Origin: Streptomyces sp. SirexAA-E
GTDB taxonomy: Bacteria > Actinomycetota > Actinomycetes > Streptomycetales > Streptomycetaceae
Direction of reading: 5' to 3'
Assembly (NCBI RefSeq): GCF_000177195.2
Contig: NC_015953.1
Coordinates: forward strand, 2,790,001-2,854,000
Length of the DNA: 64,000 nucleotides
Shown here: positions 49,787-59,594 of the stretch, piece after piece
Layout: the number at the start of each line of letters is the position of its first letter
Numbering within the stretch: position 1 is the stretch's first letter
Notes under the pieces: model-generated
The model's database searches: none
Told to the model about the DNA's origin: nothing
The model's input: only the letters and a program-made list of their open reading frames with translations
Position numbers and translations under genes: made by a program

Positions 49787-51130
49787 ATGGCCCTCAGGAT
49801 CACTGTGATCGGCACCGGCTACCTCGGCGCCACCCATGCCGCGGCCATGGCGGAGCTGGGATTCGAGGTCCTGGGGCTGGACGTGGTGCCCGAGAAGATC
49901 GAGATGCTCTCGGCGGGCAAGGTGCCGATGTACGAACCAGGGCTGGAGGAGATCCTGCGCAAGCACGTCGCGGGCATCGAGGGCTCCACCGGGCGGCTGC
50001 GGTTCACGACCTCCTGGGAGGAGGCCGGGGCCTTCGGCGACGTCCACTTCGTCTGTGTGAACACCCCGCAGAAGCACGGCGAGTACGCCTGCGACATGAG
50101 CTACGTGGACAGCGCCTTCGAATCGCTGGCCCCGCAGCTGACGCGGCCCGCGCTGGTGGTCGGCAAGTCCACCGTGCCGGTGGGATCCGCCGCCCGGCTG
50201 GCCGAGCGGCTGGCCGCACTGGCCCCGGCGGGCGCCGATGTGGAGCTGGCCTGGAACCCGGAGTTCCTGCGCGAGGGCTTCGCGGTGGACGACACCCTGC
50301 ACCCCGACCGGATCGTGGTGGGCGTACGGAGCGAGCGGGCCGAGAAGCTGCTGCGCGAGGTGTACGCGGGACCGGTCGGCGAGGGCTCGCCCTTCGTGGT
50401 GACGGACTTCCCGACGGCGGAGCTGGTGAAGACCTCGGCCAACTCCTTCCTGGCCACCAAGATCTCGTTCATCAACGCCATGGCGGAGGTCTGCGAGGCC
50501 GCCGACGGTGACGTGGTGAAGCTGGCGGAGGCGCTCGGCCACGACGAGCGGATCGGGAAAAAGTTCCTGCGGGCCGGCGTCGGGTTCGGCGGCGGGTGCC
50601 TGCCGAAGGACATCCGGGCCTTCATGGCGCGGGCCGGGGAGCTCGGGGCCGACCAGGCGCTGACCTTCCTGCGCGAGGTCGACTCGATCAACATGCGCCG
50701 CCGCGGGCACATGGTCGAGCTGGCGCGCGAGGCGGTGGGCGGCGGCTCGTTCCTGGGGAAGCGGGTGGCGGTGCTGGGTGCCTCGTTCAAGCCGGACTCG
50801 GACGACGTACGCGACTCGCCCGCGCTGAACGTGGCCGGGCAGATCCACCTCCAGGGCGGCCAGGTCACCGTCTTCGACCCCAAGGGCATGGACAACGCCC
50901 GGCGGCTGTTCCCGACGCTCGGCTACGCGGACACGGCACTGGACGCGGTGCGCGGCGCCGACGTGGTGCTGCACCTGACGGAGTGGCGCGAGTTCCGGGA
51001 GCTGGACGTCGAGGCGCTGGGCGAGGTCGCCGGGCGGCGGATCGTCCTGGACGGCCGCAACGCGCTGGACCCGGCGGTGTGGCGTGCCGCGGGCTGGACG
51101 TACCGGGCGATGGGCCGCCCCAAGGCCTGA
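49787..51130 (+). CDS. UDP-glucose/GDP-mannose dehydrogenase family protein
   Basis: 447 residues. NAD-dependent four-electron oxidation of a sugar nucleotide to the uronic acid, most likely UDP-glucose 6-dehydrogenase. It shows the NAD loop ITVIGTGYLGATHA (5-18), VGKSTVPVGSAARLA, the active-site cysteine in GVGFGGGCLPKDIRAF and GASFKPDSDDVRDSPAL for the sugar-nucleotide domain. ATG 49787 has AGGAG at 49776-49780. It would feed UDP-glucuronate into wall polymers. GDP-mannose is an alternative substrate. Confidence 0.92.
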   Translation: MALRITVIGTGYLGATHAAAMAELGFEVLGLDVVPEKIEMLSAGKVPMYEPGLEEILRKHVAGIEGSTGRLRFTTSWEEAGAFGDVHFVCVNTPQKHGEYACDMSYVDSAFESLAPQLTRPALVVGKSTVPVGSAARLAERLAALAPAGADVELAWNPEFLREGFAVDDTLHPDRIVVGVRSERAEKLLREVYAGPVGEGSPFVVTDFPTAELVKTSANSFLATKISFINAMAEVCEAADGDVVKLAEALGHDERIGKKFLRAGVGFGGGCLPKDIRAFMARAGELGADQALTFLREVDSINMRRRGHMVELAREAVGGGSFLGKRVAVLGASFKPDSDDVRDSPALNVAGQIHLQGGQVTVFDPKGMDNARRLFPTLGYADTALDAVRGADVVLHLTEWREFRELDVEALGEVAGRRIVLDGRNALDPAVWRAAGWTYRAMGRPKA

Positions 51131-51154
51131 GGGACCCCGGCGCGGAATGCGGCG

Positions 51155-51206
51155 GGAGAACGGGGAGGGGCGGGCGCCTGACGGCGCCCGCCCCTCCCCG
51201 TTCTCC
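51155..51206. terminator. 24-bp perfect hairpin, bidirectional terminator
   Basis: Arms 51155-51178 and 51183-51206 with loop TGAC, between the convergent UDP-glucose dehydrogenase and dipeptidase genes; the right arm ends 8 bp from the dipeptidase stop. Confidence 0.88.
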
Positions 51207-51213
51207 GGCCGCG

Positions 51214-52407
51214 TCAGCGAGCCGGACCGTCCAGTGCCTCGATCGTGGCGTGGGACGGGCCGCGCGAGGCGCTCAGCTCGCGGGAGACCGCTTCCGCGTC
51301 GCGCAGCACCCGTACCGCGTTCTGCCAGGTGAGCTTGGCCAGGTCGGCGTCCGACCAGCCGCGGGAGAGCAGTTCGGCGATGAGGTTCGGGTAGCCCGAG
51401 ACGTCCTCCAGGCCCGAGGGCAGGAACGCGGTGCCGTCGTAGTCGCCGCCGATGCCGATGTGGTCGATGCCGGCGATCTCGCGCATGTGGCCGAGGTGGT
51501 CGGCGATCGTCGCGACGGTGGCGAGCGGGCGCGGGTGGGCCGCCTCGAAGTCCGCGTGGACGCGCATCGCGGTCGGGGTGGTGTCCAGGTGGTGCAGGCC
51601 GTGTTCGCGCATGTTGCGGTCGGCGGCCAGGGTCCACTCGACCGCCTCCGGGAGCACGAACTTCGGCACGAAGGTCGCCATGGCGACGCCGCCGTTGGCC
51701 GCCAGCATCCGCAGCACGTCGTCCGGGACGTTGCGCGGGTGGTCGCAGACGGCACGGGCCGAGGAGTGCGAGAAGATCACCGGGGCGACCGAGGTGGCGA
51801 GCGCGTCGCGCATGGTGGTGGCCGCCACGTGGGAGAGGTCGACCAGCATGCCGATGCGGTTCATCTCGCGCACGACCTCGCGGCCGAACTGGGAGAGGCC
51901 GCCGACCCCCGGGGCGTCGGTCGCGGAGTCCGCCCAGTCGGTGTTGTCGTTGTGCGTCAGCGTCATGTAGCGGACGCCGAGGGCGTACAGCGAGCGCAGG
52001 GTGCCCAGGGAGTTGTTGATCGAGTGGCCGCCCTCGGCCCCCATCAGGGAGGCGATCCGGCCCTCGGCGCGGGCCCGCTCCATGTCGTCGGCGGTCAGGG
52101 CGCGCCGCAGGTCGGCCGGGTGGCGGGCGAGGAGCTCGCCGACCACGTCGATCTGTTCCAGCGTGGCGCTGACCGCGTCGTCGCCGGTCAGGCTGGTCGC
52201 GACGTACACGGACCAGAACTGCGCGCCGACGCCGCCGGCCCGCAGCCGCGGGATGTCGGTCTGCAGGGCGCCGGTCTGGTCGACGGCGATGTCACGGGCG
52301 TCCAGGTCGTATCCGACCTGTTCGCGCAGGGCCCAGGGGAGGTCGTTGTGGCCGTCGACCACGGGGTGGTCGGCGAGGAGCAGCCGGGCGCGGTCCAGGT
52401 TGTCCAT
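51214..52407 (-). CDS. Membrane dipeptidase family (M19) protein
   Basis: 397 residues of the zinc renal dipeptidase-like family. Zinc-site motifs are [10 protein letters not shown] (His20, Asp22), [34 protein letters not shown] and [28 protein letters not shown] contains the conserved C-terminal acidic site. It hydrolyses dipeptides. There is no signal peptide, so it is likely cytoplasmic. It starts 6 bp after purE, so it is the last gene of the purK-purE operon. Confidence 0.94.
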   Translation of the reverse strand: MDNLDRARLLLADHPVVDGHNDLPWALREQVGYDLDARDIAVDQTGALQTDIPRLRAGGVGAQFWSVYVATSLTGDDAVSATLEQIDVVGELLARHPADLRRALTADDMERARAEGRIASLMGAEGGHSINNSLGTLRSLYALGVRYMTLTHNDNTDWADSATDAPGVGGLSQFGREVVREMNRIGMLVDLSHVAATTMRDALATSVAPVIFSHSSARAVCDHPRNVPDDVLRMLAANGGVAMATFVPKFVLPEAVEWTLAADRNMREHGLHHLDTTPTAMRVHADFEAAHPRPLATVATIADHLGHMREIAGIDHIGIGGDYDGTAFLPSGLEDVSGYPNLIAELLSRGWSDADLAKLTWQNAVRVLRDAEAVSRELSASRGPSHATIEALDGPAR

Positions 52408-52413
52408 GGGGCC

Positions 52414-52950
52414 CTACTTCCCGAAACCGAAGGAGTCCGCGCCCTGCGTCTTGGCGCGCAGCCGCTTGCCCTTCTCCGTCGCCTGGTCGTTCAGCTCCCG
52501 CAGGAAGTCGTTCATCCGCTCCAGCAGGGCGGCGTCCTGGGCGGCGAGGATGCGGGCGGCGAGCAGGCCCGCGTTGCGCGCGCCGCCGACCGAGACGGTG
52601 GCGACGGGCACTCCGGCCGGCATCTGGACGATGGAGAGCAGGCTGTCCATGCCGTCCAGGTACTTCAGCGGCACCGGGACCCCGATGACGGGCAGCGGGG
52701 TGACCGAGGCGAGCATGCCGGGAAGGTGGGCCGCGCCCCCCGCCCCCGCGATGATCGCCTTGAGACCCCGGCCGGCCGCCGCCTCGCCGTACGCGATCAT
52801 CTCGCGCGGCATGCGGTGGGCCGAGACGACGTCGACCTCGTAGGGGATCTCGAACTCGTCCAGGGCCTTGGCGGCCGCTTCCATCACGGGCCAGTCGGAG
52901 TCCGAGCCCATGACGATGCCGATGACAGGGGCCGAGCCGGGTGCGGTCAT
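52414..52950 (-). CDS. purE: 5-(carboxyamino)imidazole ribonucleotide mutase
   Basis: 178 residues. Converts N5-CAIR to CAIR in de novo purine synthesis. The class I motifs are [31 protein letters not shown] and [20 protein letters not shown]. The ATG at 52950 overlaps the purK stop (ATGA), so the two are translationally coupled. Confidence 0.98.
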   Translation of the reverse strand: MTAPGSAPVIGIVMGSDSDWPVMEAAAKALDEFEIPYEVDVVSAHRMPREMIAYGEAAAGRGLKAIIAGAGGAAHLPGMLASVTPLPVIGVPVPLKYLDGMDSLLSIVQMPAGVPVATVSVGGARNAGLLAARILAAQDAALLERMNDFLRELNDQATEKGKRLRAKTQGADSFGFGK

Positions 52951-54086
52951 TCGGTGATCGTTCCTCGCAGGTAGTCGGCCGCGTGCCGGGCGCGCTCCCG
53001 CACGTCCGCCAGATCGTCGCCGTAGGTGTTGACGTGGCCGACCTTGCGGCCGGGCTTCACGTCCTTTCCGTACATGTGGATCTTGAGCTGCGGGTCGCGG
53101 GCCATGCAGTGCAGGTAGCCCTGGTACATGTCCGGGTAGTCGCCGCCCAGGACGTTGCACATGACCGTCCAGGCGGCGCGCGGGCGCGGGTCGCCGAGCG
53201 GGAGGTCGAGGACCGCCCGTACGTGGTTGGCGAACTGCGAGGTGATCGCGCCGTCCTGGGTCCAGTGCCCGGAGTTGTGCGGGCGCATGGCCAGTTCGTT
53301 GACGAGGATGCGGCCGTCGCGGGTCTCGAAGAGCTCGACCGCGAGGTGCCCCACCACACCCAGCTCGGCGGCTATCCGCAGGGCGAGCTGCTGGGCCTCG
53401 CCGGCCAGGTGCTCGTCCAGGCCGGGTGCCGGGGCGATGACGGTGTCGCAGACGCCGTCGACCTGGATCGACTCGACGACCGGGTAGGCGACGGCCTGGC
53501 CGTGCGGGGAGCGGACGATGTTCGCCGCCAGCTCCCGGGCGAAGTCGACCTTCTCCTCGGCGAGCACGGGCACACCGGCCCGGAAGGGCTCGGCCGCGTC
53601 CGCCTCGGAGCGGACCACCCAGACGCCCTTGCCGTCGTAACCGCCGCGGACCGTCTTGAGGATGACGGGGAAGCCCCCCACCTCGTCGGCGAAGGCGGCG
53701 GCGTCGGCCGGGTCGGCGACGATGCGATGGCGGGGGCAGGGCGCGCCGATCTCGGTGAGCCTGGCCCGCATCACCCCCTTGTCCTGGGCGTGCACCAGGG
53801 CGTCGGGGCCGGGGCGGACGGGGATGCCGTCCGCCTCCAGGGCCCGCAGATGCTCGGTGGGCACGTGCTCGTGATCGAAGGTGATCACATCGCAGCCGCG
53901 CGCGAAGTCCCGCAGCGTGTCCAGGTCGCGGTAGTCGCCCACGACGACTTCGCTCACCACCTGGGCCGCCGAATCCTGCGGGGTGTCACTGAGGAGCTTG
54001 AACCTGAGGCCGAGGGGGATACCCGCCTCGTGGGTCATACGGGCGAGCTGACCCCCGCCGACCATGCCGACTACCGGAAACGTCAC
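52947..54086 (-). CDS. purK: 5-(carboxyamino)imidazole ribonucleotide synthase
   Basis: 379 residues. ATP-grasp enzyme making N5-CAIR from AIR, bicarbonate and ATP. It has [20 protein letters not shown] (N-terminal domain), [30 protein letters not shown] (ATP-grasp) and [20 protein letters not shown]. The start [13 protein letters not shown] is canonical. It is the first gene of the operon with purE and the dipeptidase, and divergent from the GtrA gene. Confidence 0.98.
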   Translation of the reverse strand: MTFPVVGMVGGGQLARMTHEAGIPLGLRFKLLSDTPQDSAAQVVSEVVVGDYRDLDTLRDFARGCDVITFDHEHVPTEHLRALEADGIPVRPGPDALVHAQDKGVMRARLTEIGAPCPRHRIVADPADAAAFADEVGGFPVILKTVRGGYDGKGVWVVRSEADAAEPFRAGVPVLAEEKVDFARELAANIVRSPHGQAVAYPVVESIQVDGVCDTVIAPAPGLDEHLAGEAQQLALRIAAELGVVGHLAVELFETRDGRILVNELAMRPHNSGHWTQDGAITSQFANHVRAVLDLPLGDPRPRAAWTVMCNVLGGDYPDMYQGYLHCMARDPQLKIHMYGKDVKPGRKVGHVNTYGDDLADVRERARHAADYLRGTITE

Positions 54087-54237
54087 CGTTCCAGGGTATC
54101 GGGCCCGCGGCGCCTCCCCCGACGAGGCCGCCCCGGCCCCCGTTTCCCCCGCACGTCACAGCTCACGGGCATCACACGCGCGGGCTGGTTAGCATGGCCG
54201 GGTTGACGGAACCGAACGGACGGGGCGAGCGATCACC

Positions 54238-54759
54238 ATGAGCGAACGGGGCGCGTTGCGGGCCCGGCTTGATCTGCTGGCCCGGGAGGTCGCCAAGTTC
54301 GGCGCGGTCGGCGCACTCGGGCTGGTCGTGAACATCGCCGTCTCCAACCTGATCTGGCGCACCACGGACATCCCGGTGGTGCGGGCCGGGCTGATGGGGA
54401 CGGTCGTCGCCATCCTCTTCAACTACATCGGCTTCCGTTACTGGACCTACCGGGACCGCGACAAGAGCGGCCGGACCCGCGAGCTGACGCTGTTTCTCCT
54501 GTTCAGCGCCGCGGGCGCGGTGATCGAGACGGGCGTGCTGTACCTCGCGACGTACGGCTTCGGCTGGAACAGCCCGGTCCAGAGCAACGTCTTCAAGGTG
54601 GTCGGCATCTCGATCGCGACCCTGTTCCGCTTCTGGTCGTACCGCACCTGGGTCTTCAGGACGCTTCCCGCCGAGGAGGCCGTGCTCAGCGCGGACCGGT
54701 TTCTGGAACCACGGCGACCCGCCGACGAGGTGACCACCCCGGGGACCGTCTCCCGCTGA
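54238..54759 (+). CDS. GtrA family membrane protein
   Basis: 173 residues with four predicted helices (FGAVGALGLVVNIAVSNLIW; AGLMGTVVAILFNYIGFRYW; FLLFSAAGAVIETGVLYLAT; VVGISIATLFRFWSYRTWVF). GtrA proteins are proposed flippases for polyprenyl-phosphate sugars in envelope polysaccharide synthesis. The position beside purK is conserved in mycobacteria (Rv3277). It converges on the sensor kinase gene with a 14-bp gap. A -10-like TAGCAT lies at 54190-54195. Confidence 0.88.
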   Translation: MSERGALRARLDLLAREVAKFGAVGALGLVVNIAVSNLIWRTTDIPVVRAGLMGTVVAILFNYIGFRYWTYRDRDKSGRTRELTLFLLFSAAGAVIETGVLYLATYGFGWNSPVQSNVFKVVGISIATLFRFWSYRTWVFRTLPAEEAVLSADRFLEPRRPADEVTTPGTVSR

Positions 54760-54773
54760 CCCCCGCGCGCCGC

Positions 54774-56039
54774 TCAGCGCACCGGGCGGTCCTCCTCCTT
54801 GCGCGTCGGCGGGATCCGGCTGAGGAAGAGGGCGAAGACCGGGGGCTGCTGCTGGAGCAGTTCGAGACGGCCGCCGTCGGCCTCCGCGAGGTCGCGGGCC
54901 ACGGCGAGGCCGATGCCGGTGGAGTTGCGGCCGCTGATGGTCCGCTCGAAGATCCGCGCCCCGAGGTCGGCGGGCACCCCGGGGCCCTCGTCCGTCACCT
55001 CGACGACCACCTGGTTGCCGGTGACCCGGGTGCGCAGGGCGACCGTGCCGCCGCCGTGCATCAGCGAGTTCTCGATCAGCGCGGCGAGCACCTGGGCGAC
55101 CGCTCCGGGCGTACCGACGGCCCGCAGCCCCTGCTTGCCGGAGCACACGACGGCACGCCCCGCGCTGCGGTAGGCCGGACGCCACTCCTCCAGCTGCTGC
55201 TTGACGACCTCGTCGAGGTCGAAGACGACGGCGGAGCCGGTGCGCGCGTCCCTGGCGTTGGTCAGCAGCCGCTCCACCACGTCGGTCAGCCGCTCGACCT
55301 GGGTGAGCGCGATGCTCGCCTCCTCCTTCACCGTGTCCGGGTCGTCGGTGACGGAGATCTCCTCGATCCGCATGGAGAGCGCGGTCAGCGGGGTGCGCAG
55401 CTGGTGCGAGGCGTCCGCGGCGAGGCGGCGTTCGGCGGTCAGCATGCGGGCGATCCGCTCGGCGGAGGAGTCCAGGACGTCGGCGACGCGGTCCAGCTCG
55501 GCCACCCCGTACCGCTTGTGCCGGGGGCGCGGGTCGCCGGAGCCCAGGCGCTCGGCGGTCTCGGCGAGGTCGGTGAGCGGCGAGGTGAGCCGGTTGGCCT
55601 GGCGTACGGCCAGCAGCACGGCGGAGACGATCGCCAGCAGGGCGACCGCCCCGATGATCAGCAGGGTCCGGCCGACCTCGCGGGTGACGGCGGAGCCGGA
55701 CTCCTCGACGGTGACCCGCTCTCCCTGCTCCCCCACCTCCGTACTGCGGATGACGCTGTCCGTGGGGCGCTCGCCGACCTCGATCGGGGAGCGCCCGGGG
55801 ATCTCGACGCGTGCGTAGCGGTTGGTGTCCACCTGCTCGTCCAGCACGTCGGGCGTGATCCGCTCGTCGCCGAGCAGCCGGCTCTCCACGACGCTGATCA
55901 GGCGCAGCGCCTCCGAGTCGACGCTCTCCTGGGCGCTGTTGCTGATGGTGCGGGACTCCACGATGACGAGGGAGAGGCCGAAGACGGCGATCACCACGAG
56001 CACCACGGCGAGCGTGGAATTGATCAGTCGGCGACGCAT
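54774..56039 (-). CDS. Two-component sensor histidine kinase
   Basis: 421 residues. First helix at about 8-27, an extracytoplasmic sensor region to about 122, second helix at about 123-146, then HAMP (RLTSPLTDLAETAERLGSGD). The DHp domain carries His212 in AADASHQLRTPLTALSMRIE. The ATPase domain has ALIENSLMHGG (N box), VEVTDEGPGVPADLG (G1) and STGIGLAVARDLAEADGGRL (G2). It starts 15 bp after the cognate regulator. The signal is unknown; the sensor domain has no recognisable fold. Confidence 0.93.
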   Translation of the reverse strand: MRRRLINSTLAVVLVVIAVFGLSLVIVESRTISNSAQESVDSEALRLISVVESRLLGDERITPDVLDEQVDTNRYARVEIPGRSPIEVGERPTDSVIRSTEVGEQGERVTVEESGSAVTREVGRTLLIIGAVALLAIVSAVLLAVRQANRLTSPLTDLAETAERLGSGDPRPRHKRYGVAELDRVADVLDSSAERIARMLTAERRLAADASHQLRTPLTALSMRIEEISVTDDPDTVKEEASIALTQVERLTDVVERLLTNARDARTGSAVVFDLDEVVKQQLEEWRPAYRSAGRAVVCSGKQGLRAVGTPGAVAQVLAALIENSLMHGGGTVALRTRVTGNQVVVEVTDEGPGVPADLGARIFERTISGRNSTGIGLAVARDLAEADGGRLELLQQQPPVFALFLSRIPPTRKEEDRPVR

Positions 56040-56054
56040 GACTGTCTCTGTACG

Positions 56055-56732
56055 TCAGCTCTTCTCGAACCGGAAGCCGACGCCCCGCACGGTGGCGATG
56101 TAACGGGGGTTGGCCGCGTCGTCCCCGAGCTTCTTGCGGAGCCAGGAGATGTGCATGTCCAGCGTCTTGGTGGACGACCACCAGGTGGTGTCCCAGACCT
56201 CGCGCATCAGCTGGTCGCGGGTGACGACCCGGCCGGCGTCCCGTACGAGGACCCGCAGCAGGTCGAACTCCTTGGCGGTGAGCTGAAGTTCCTCGTCCCC
56301 CATCCAGGCCCGGTGCGACTCGACGTCGATCCGCACGCCGTGGGTGGCGGGCTGCGGGGCGGGCTCGGTGGCGCCCCGGCGCAGCAGGGCGCGGACCCGG
56401 GCGAGCAGCTCGGCGAGGCGGAAGGGCTTGGTGACGTAGTCGTCGGCCCCGGCGTCCAGGCCGACCACCGTGTCGACCTCGTCGGCCCGCGCGGTGAGCA
56501 CCAGGATCGGTACGGCGAGACCTTCGCCGCGCAGCCGCCGGGCGACCTCCAGGCCGTCCATCCCGGGCAGCCCCAGATCGAGTACGACCAGGTCGACGCC
56601 GCCCTGGAGCCCGGCGTCGAGCGCGGTCGGTCCGTCCTCCCGCACCTCGACCTCGTACCCCTCGCGCCGCAGGGCGCGAGCCAGCGGCTCCGAAATGGAT
56701 GCGTCGTCCTCGGCGAGCAGTACACGGGTCAT
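56055..56732 (-). CDS. Two-component response regulator (OmpR/PhoB type)
   Basis: 225 residues. Receiver domain with the acidic pocket LLAEDD, phospho-acceptor Asp52 (VVLDLGLPGMDG), the conserved Thr (LTARAD) and Lys (VTKPFRLAELL). The C-terminal winged-helix domain has LTAKEFDLLRVLVRDAGRVV and HISWLRKKLGDDAANPRYIA. It is upstream of the kinase on the same strand, the usual order. The target genes are not evident from the window. Confidence 0.95.
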   Translation of the reverse strand: MTRVLLAEDDASISEPLARALRREGYEVEVREDGPTALDAGLQGGVDLVVLDLGLPGMDGLEVARRLRGEGLAVPILVLTARADEVDTVVGLDAGADDYVTKPFRLAELLARVRALLRRGATEPAPQPATHGVRIDVESHRAWMGDEELQLTAKEFDLLRVLVRDAGRVVTRDQLMREVWDTTWWSSTKTLDMHISWLRKKLGDDAANPRYIATVRGVGFRFEKS

Positions 56733-57220
56733 GGAGTGATGGTAGTCCGCGCGAGCCACCTGGGGTGAGGGGCCGAGGACGCCCTGTGGGTCAGCGACAC
56801 GAATCGGTCATCCACCTTCGAATATGAGAGCGTGGTTCCAGGGCCGCCTGTGATCCATGTCTCAAGTCCTTCCATATCGGCGTGTCTCATGTCGTATGGT
56901 GACTCGACGCCTGTTGCACCACCGAGGACCTTTGGGCAGCGTTCCGCGCGCCGAAGGTCCTTTCGTGTACGAGCCGGTCCCCGCCGGCTGCGACTCAGTG
57001 AATGACCTGTGGGCCGGGCCCGGAGCGCGAGGACGCGCACCGGGTGTGGATCCTGGTGCGGTCTGTCCCCGATGGCCTCGCGGCTCCCCCACGGAGCCGG
57101 TGGCAGGATCGAAACCCCTTGAGGCGTCGGGGGTGGGGCGAGGCCGTACCGGTGCCGGCCACCCCCCACCGGGCGCGTACCGCTCACGAAGCGGCGCGTC
57201 CCGACCAGCAAGGATCGACC
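56733..57220. other. Divergent intergenic region, response regulator / peptide transporter
   Basis: About 488 bp without a supported gene. It contains an imperfect stem with arms AGGACCTT (56925-56932) and AAGGTCCT (56954-56961) followed by TTTCG, which could act as an attenuator or terminator within the transporter's leader. Promoters cannot be assigned with confidence. Confidence 0.45.
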
Positions 57221-58750
57221 ATGGCGTCCAGCCTGACGAAGGACTCGGCCAGTACGACTGGCTCGCAGAAGACCTTCTTCGGCCACCCCCGCGGCCTGGC
57301 CACTCTCTTCATGACCGAGATGTGGGAGCGTTTCAGCTTCTACGGGATGCGGGCTCTGCTCGTCGTCTACCTGCTCTCCGGAGGCCCCGACGCCAAGGAC
57401 GGCAGCCTCGGCGGCGGCCTGGGGATGGATCTGGCCACCACCACGGCCATCTACTCCGTCTACCTGTCGATGGTCTATCTCCTGGCCATGCCCGGCGGGT
57501 GGCTCGGGGACCGTGTGTGGGGGCCCCGCAAGACCGTCGCGATCGCGGCGATGACCATCATGGCGGGCCACCTGGTCCTCGCCCTGCCGGGACAGCCGAC
57601 GTTCTTCGTCGGCCTCGCGCTGGTGGCGCTCGGCTCGGGTCTGCTGAAGGCCAACATCTCGACGATGGTGGGCCACCTCTACGACGGGCCCAACGACCCG
57701 CGCCGTGACGGCGGCTTCACGATCTTCTACATGGGCATCAACGTCGGTGCCTTCTTCGCCCCGCTGATCATCGGCACCGTCGGCCAGACCGTGAACTGGC
57801 ACCTGGGCTTCGCGCTCGCGGCGGTCGGCATGGCGCTGGGCCTGATGATCTTCCTGTTCGGCACGCGCAACCTCAGCCCGCAGAGCAGCCTGGTCCCGAA
57901 GCCGCTCGCGGCCGAGGAGCGGGCCTCCTGGCTGCGCAAGGGGCTCATCTGGCTGATCGTGGCGGCCGTCTTCTACGGCATCGTGGGCCTGACCGGCCAC
58001 TTCACCCTGAACTGGGCGATGATCCCGCTGACCGTGATCGGGCTGATCATCCCGGCCGGCGTGCTGATCCGGATCAAGCGGGACAAGGAGCTGTCGGCCG
58101 GCGAGCAGTCGAAGATGACCGGTTACATCTGGTTCTTCGTGGCCGCCGCCGTCTTCTGGATGATCTACGACCAGGGCGGTTCCACGGTCCAGGCCTTCGG
58201 CGAGACCAAGGCCTCGGGCTCGCTGCTCGGCTTCGAGTTCCCCTCCTCCTGGTACCAGTCGCTGAACCCGGTCTTCGTCATGGCACTGGCCCCGGTCTTC
58301 GCCTGGATCTGGCTCTGGCTGAACCGCAAGGGGAGCGAGCCCTCGACGGTCGCGAAGTTCTCCGCCGGTCTGTTCTTCGTCGGCGTCTCGTTCTTCTTCT
58401 TCCTGGTGCCTCTCACCATGTCCTCGGACGGCAACCTGGTCAGCCCGATGTGGCTCGTGGGCATCTACCTGATCCAGACGGTCGGTGAGCTGTGCCTCTC
58501 CCCCGTCGGCCTGTCGGTCACCACGAAGATGGCTCCGGCGAAGTACGCCTCGCAGATGATGGGCGTGTGGTTCCTCGCGGTCACCGCGGGTGACTCCATC
58601 ACCGGTCTGCTGTCGAACCCGGCCGTCTTCGGTGTCGACCTGAACGGGACGACCGCCGTCGCGGTGGAGGCGGCCCTGGCCGTCCTCGCGGGAGTCGCGG
58701 TCTACATGTACCGCAAGAAGGTCAAGGAGCACATGGGCGAGGTCCGCTGA
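57221..58750 (+). CDS. Proton-dependent peptide transporter (POT/PTR family)
   Basis: 509 residues and about 12-14 helices. Family signatures: EMWERFSFYGMRALLVVYL (the ExxERFxYYG motif of helix 1, 30-48), GLLKANISTMVGHLY and FTIFYMGINVGAFFAPLIIG (PTR2 signature, helix 5). It imports di- and tripeptides with protons. The last residues are a cytoplasmic basic tail (MYRKKVKEHMGEVR). ATG 57221 has AAGGA upstream. It is monocistronic, with a long leader and a double terminator. Confidence 0.96.
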   Translation: MASSLTKDSASTTGSQKTFFGHPRGLATLFMTEMWERFSFYGMRALLVVYLLSGGPDAKDGSLGGGLGMDLATTTAIYSVYLSMVYLLAMPGGWLGDRVWGPRKTVAIAAMTIMAGHLVLALPGQPTFFVGLALVALGSGLLKANISTMVGHLYDGPNDPRRDGGFTIFYMGINVGAFFAPLIIGTVGQTVNWHLGFALAAVGMALGLMIFLFGTRNLSPQSSLVPKPLAAEERASWLRKGLIWLIVAAVFYGIVGLTGHFTLNWAMIPLTVIGLIIPAGVLIRIKRDKELSAGEQSKMTGYIWFFVAAAVFWMIYDQGGSTVQAFGETKASGSLLGFEFPSSWYQSLNPVFVMALAPVFAWIWLWLNRKGSEPSTVAKFSAGLFFVGVSFFFFLVPLTMSSDGNLVSPMWLVGIYLIQTVGELCLSPVGLSVTTKMAPAKYASQMMGVWFLAVTAGDSITGLLSNPAVFGVDLNGTTAVAVEAALAVLAGVAVYMYRKKVKEHMGEVR

Positions 58751-58763
58751 CGGACCCGTCGAC

Positions 58764-58802
58764 GAAGGAGGGGCGCCGCACACCGTGCGGCGCCCCTCCT
58801 TC
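58764..58802. terminator. 18-bp terminator hairpin after the peptide transporter
   Basis: Perfect arms 58764-58781 and 58785-58802, loop ACC, 13 bp past the transporter stop. Confidence 0.85.
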
Positions 58803-58849
58803 CGTCTCGCGGGCCTCCTGGCGCGCGGGCCCGGCCGGGCCCCGGAACG

Positions 58850-58885
58850 CGGAACAGCGCGCCGCGGAGGCGGCGCGCTGTTCCG
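58850..58885. terminator. 16-bp terminator hairpin for the prsI-type gene
   Basis: Arms CGGAACAGCGCGCCGC and its complement at 58870-58885, loop GGAG, 14 bp beyond the stop of the minus-strand ATP-binding protein gene. A separate hairpin from the one at 58764-58802. Confidence 0.8.
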
Positions 58886-58899
58886 GACGGACGGTGGGG

Positions 58900-59394
58900 T
58901 CAGGCGGGTGGTGCGGCGAGCTCCGCCCAGACGGTCTTGCCCGGCTCGTCAGGGGTGCGCACGACGCCCCAGTCCAGGCAGAGCCGCTGCACGATGAACA
59001 TGCCGTGCCCACCGGGCCGACCCGCGCGGTGCGGCGTACGGGGCGCGGGCTGGCCGGCCCCCCGGTCGACGACCTCGACCCGCAGCACCTTCGGTGAGCA
59101 GGCGATACGGAGCTCCTCGGGCCCGTCCGCGTGCAGACAGGCGTTCGTGACGAGCTCGGAGACGACGAGCAGGACGTCCTCGGCGGCGGCCCGCCGGTCG
59201 GCGCCGGCCGCGGGCAGCCAGCCCCAGTCGTGCAGAGCCTGCCGGGCGAAGTCCCGGGCCGTCGGCACGATGCCGCTGGCCTGCCGCAACGAGAGGGTGC
59301 GCCACCGCCGGTCCGCAGGTACGGAGGAGGCTGGGCCCCCACCGTCCGGCTCGCGGCCGAGGCCGCCCGGCGGATGCTGCCGGGTGGTGCTCAT
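58900..59394 (-). CDS. prsI: Anti-sigma factor, HATPase domain (PrsI-type)
   Basis: 164 residues. Serine-kinase anti-sigma factor of the SpoIIAB/RsbW superfamily (single GHKL ATPase domain). It has VVSELVTNACLHADG (N box), VEVVDRGAGQPAPRTPHRAG and GGHGMFIVQRLCLDWGVV. A disordered ~30-residue N-terminus precedes the domain. It is expected to hold the sigma factor inactive and phosphorylate the STAS partner. It lies downstream of the STAS gene and near sigI, as in S. coelicolor SCO3066-3068 from memory. The symbol is based on this synteny. Confidence 0.82.
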   Translation of the reverse strand: MSTTRQHPPGGLGREPDGGGPASSVPADRRWRTLSLRQASGIVPTARDFARQALHDWGWLPAAGADRRAAAEDVLLVVSELVTNACLHADGPEELRIACSPKVLRVEVVDRGAGQPAPRTPHRAGRPGGHGMFIVQRLCLDWGVVRTPDEPGKTVWAELAAPPA

Positions 59395-59594
59395 CAGCGC
59401 TTCACCTCACCGATTCACCGTGTTGCCACGAACAGATAATGGTCAGATACAGAGTGTGCGGGTTCCATGACCCCGACGGGATGTCTTCTGCCCGACCGGA
59501 TCGTGACGACACCCACCTCGTCTACGCCAAGAGCGTGACATGAGCGATAGACGGGTCGTCCGCGGCCCCGGGCCTGCCTGGAAGCACCCACAGG

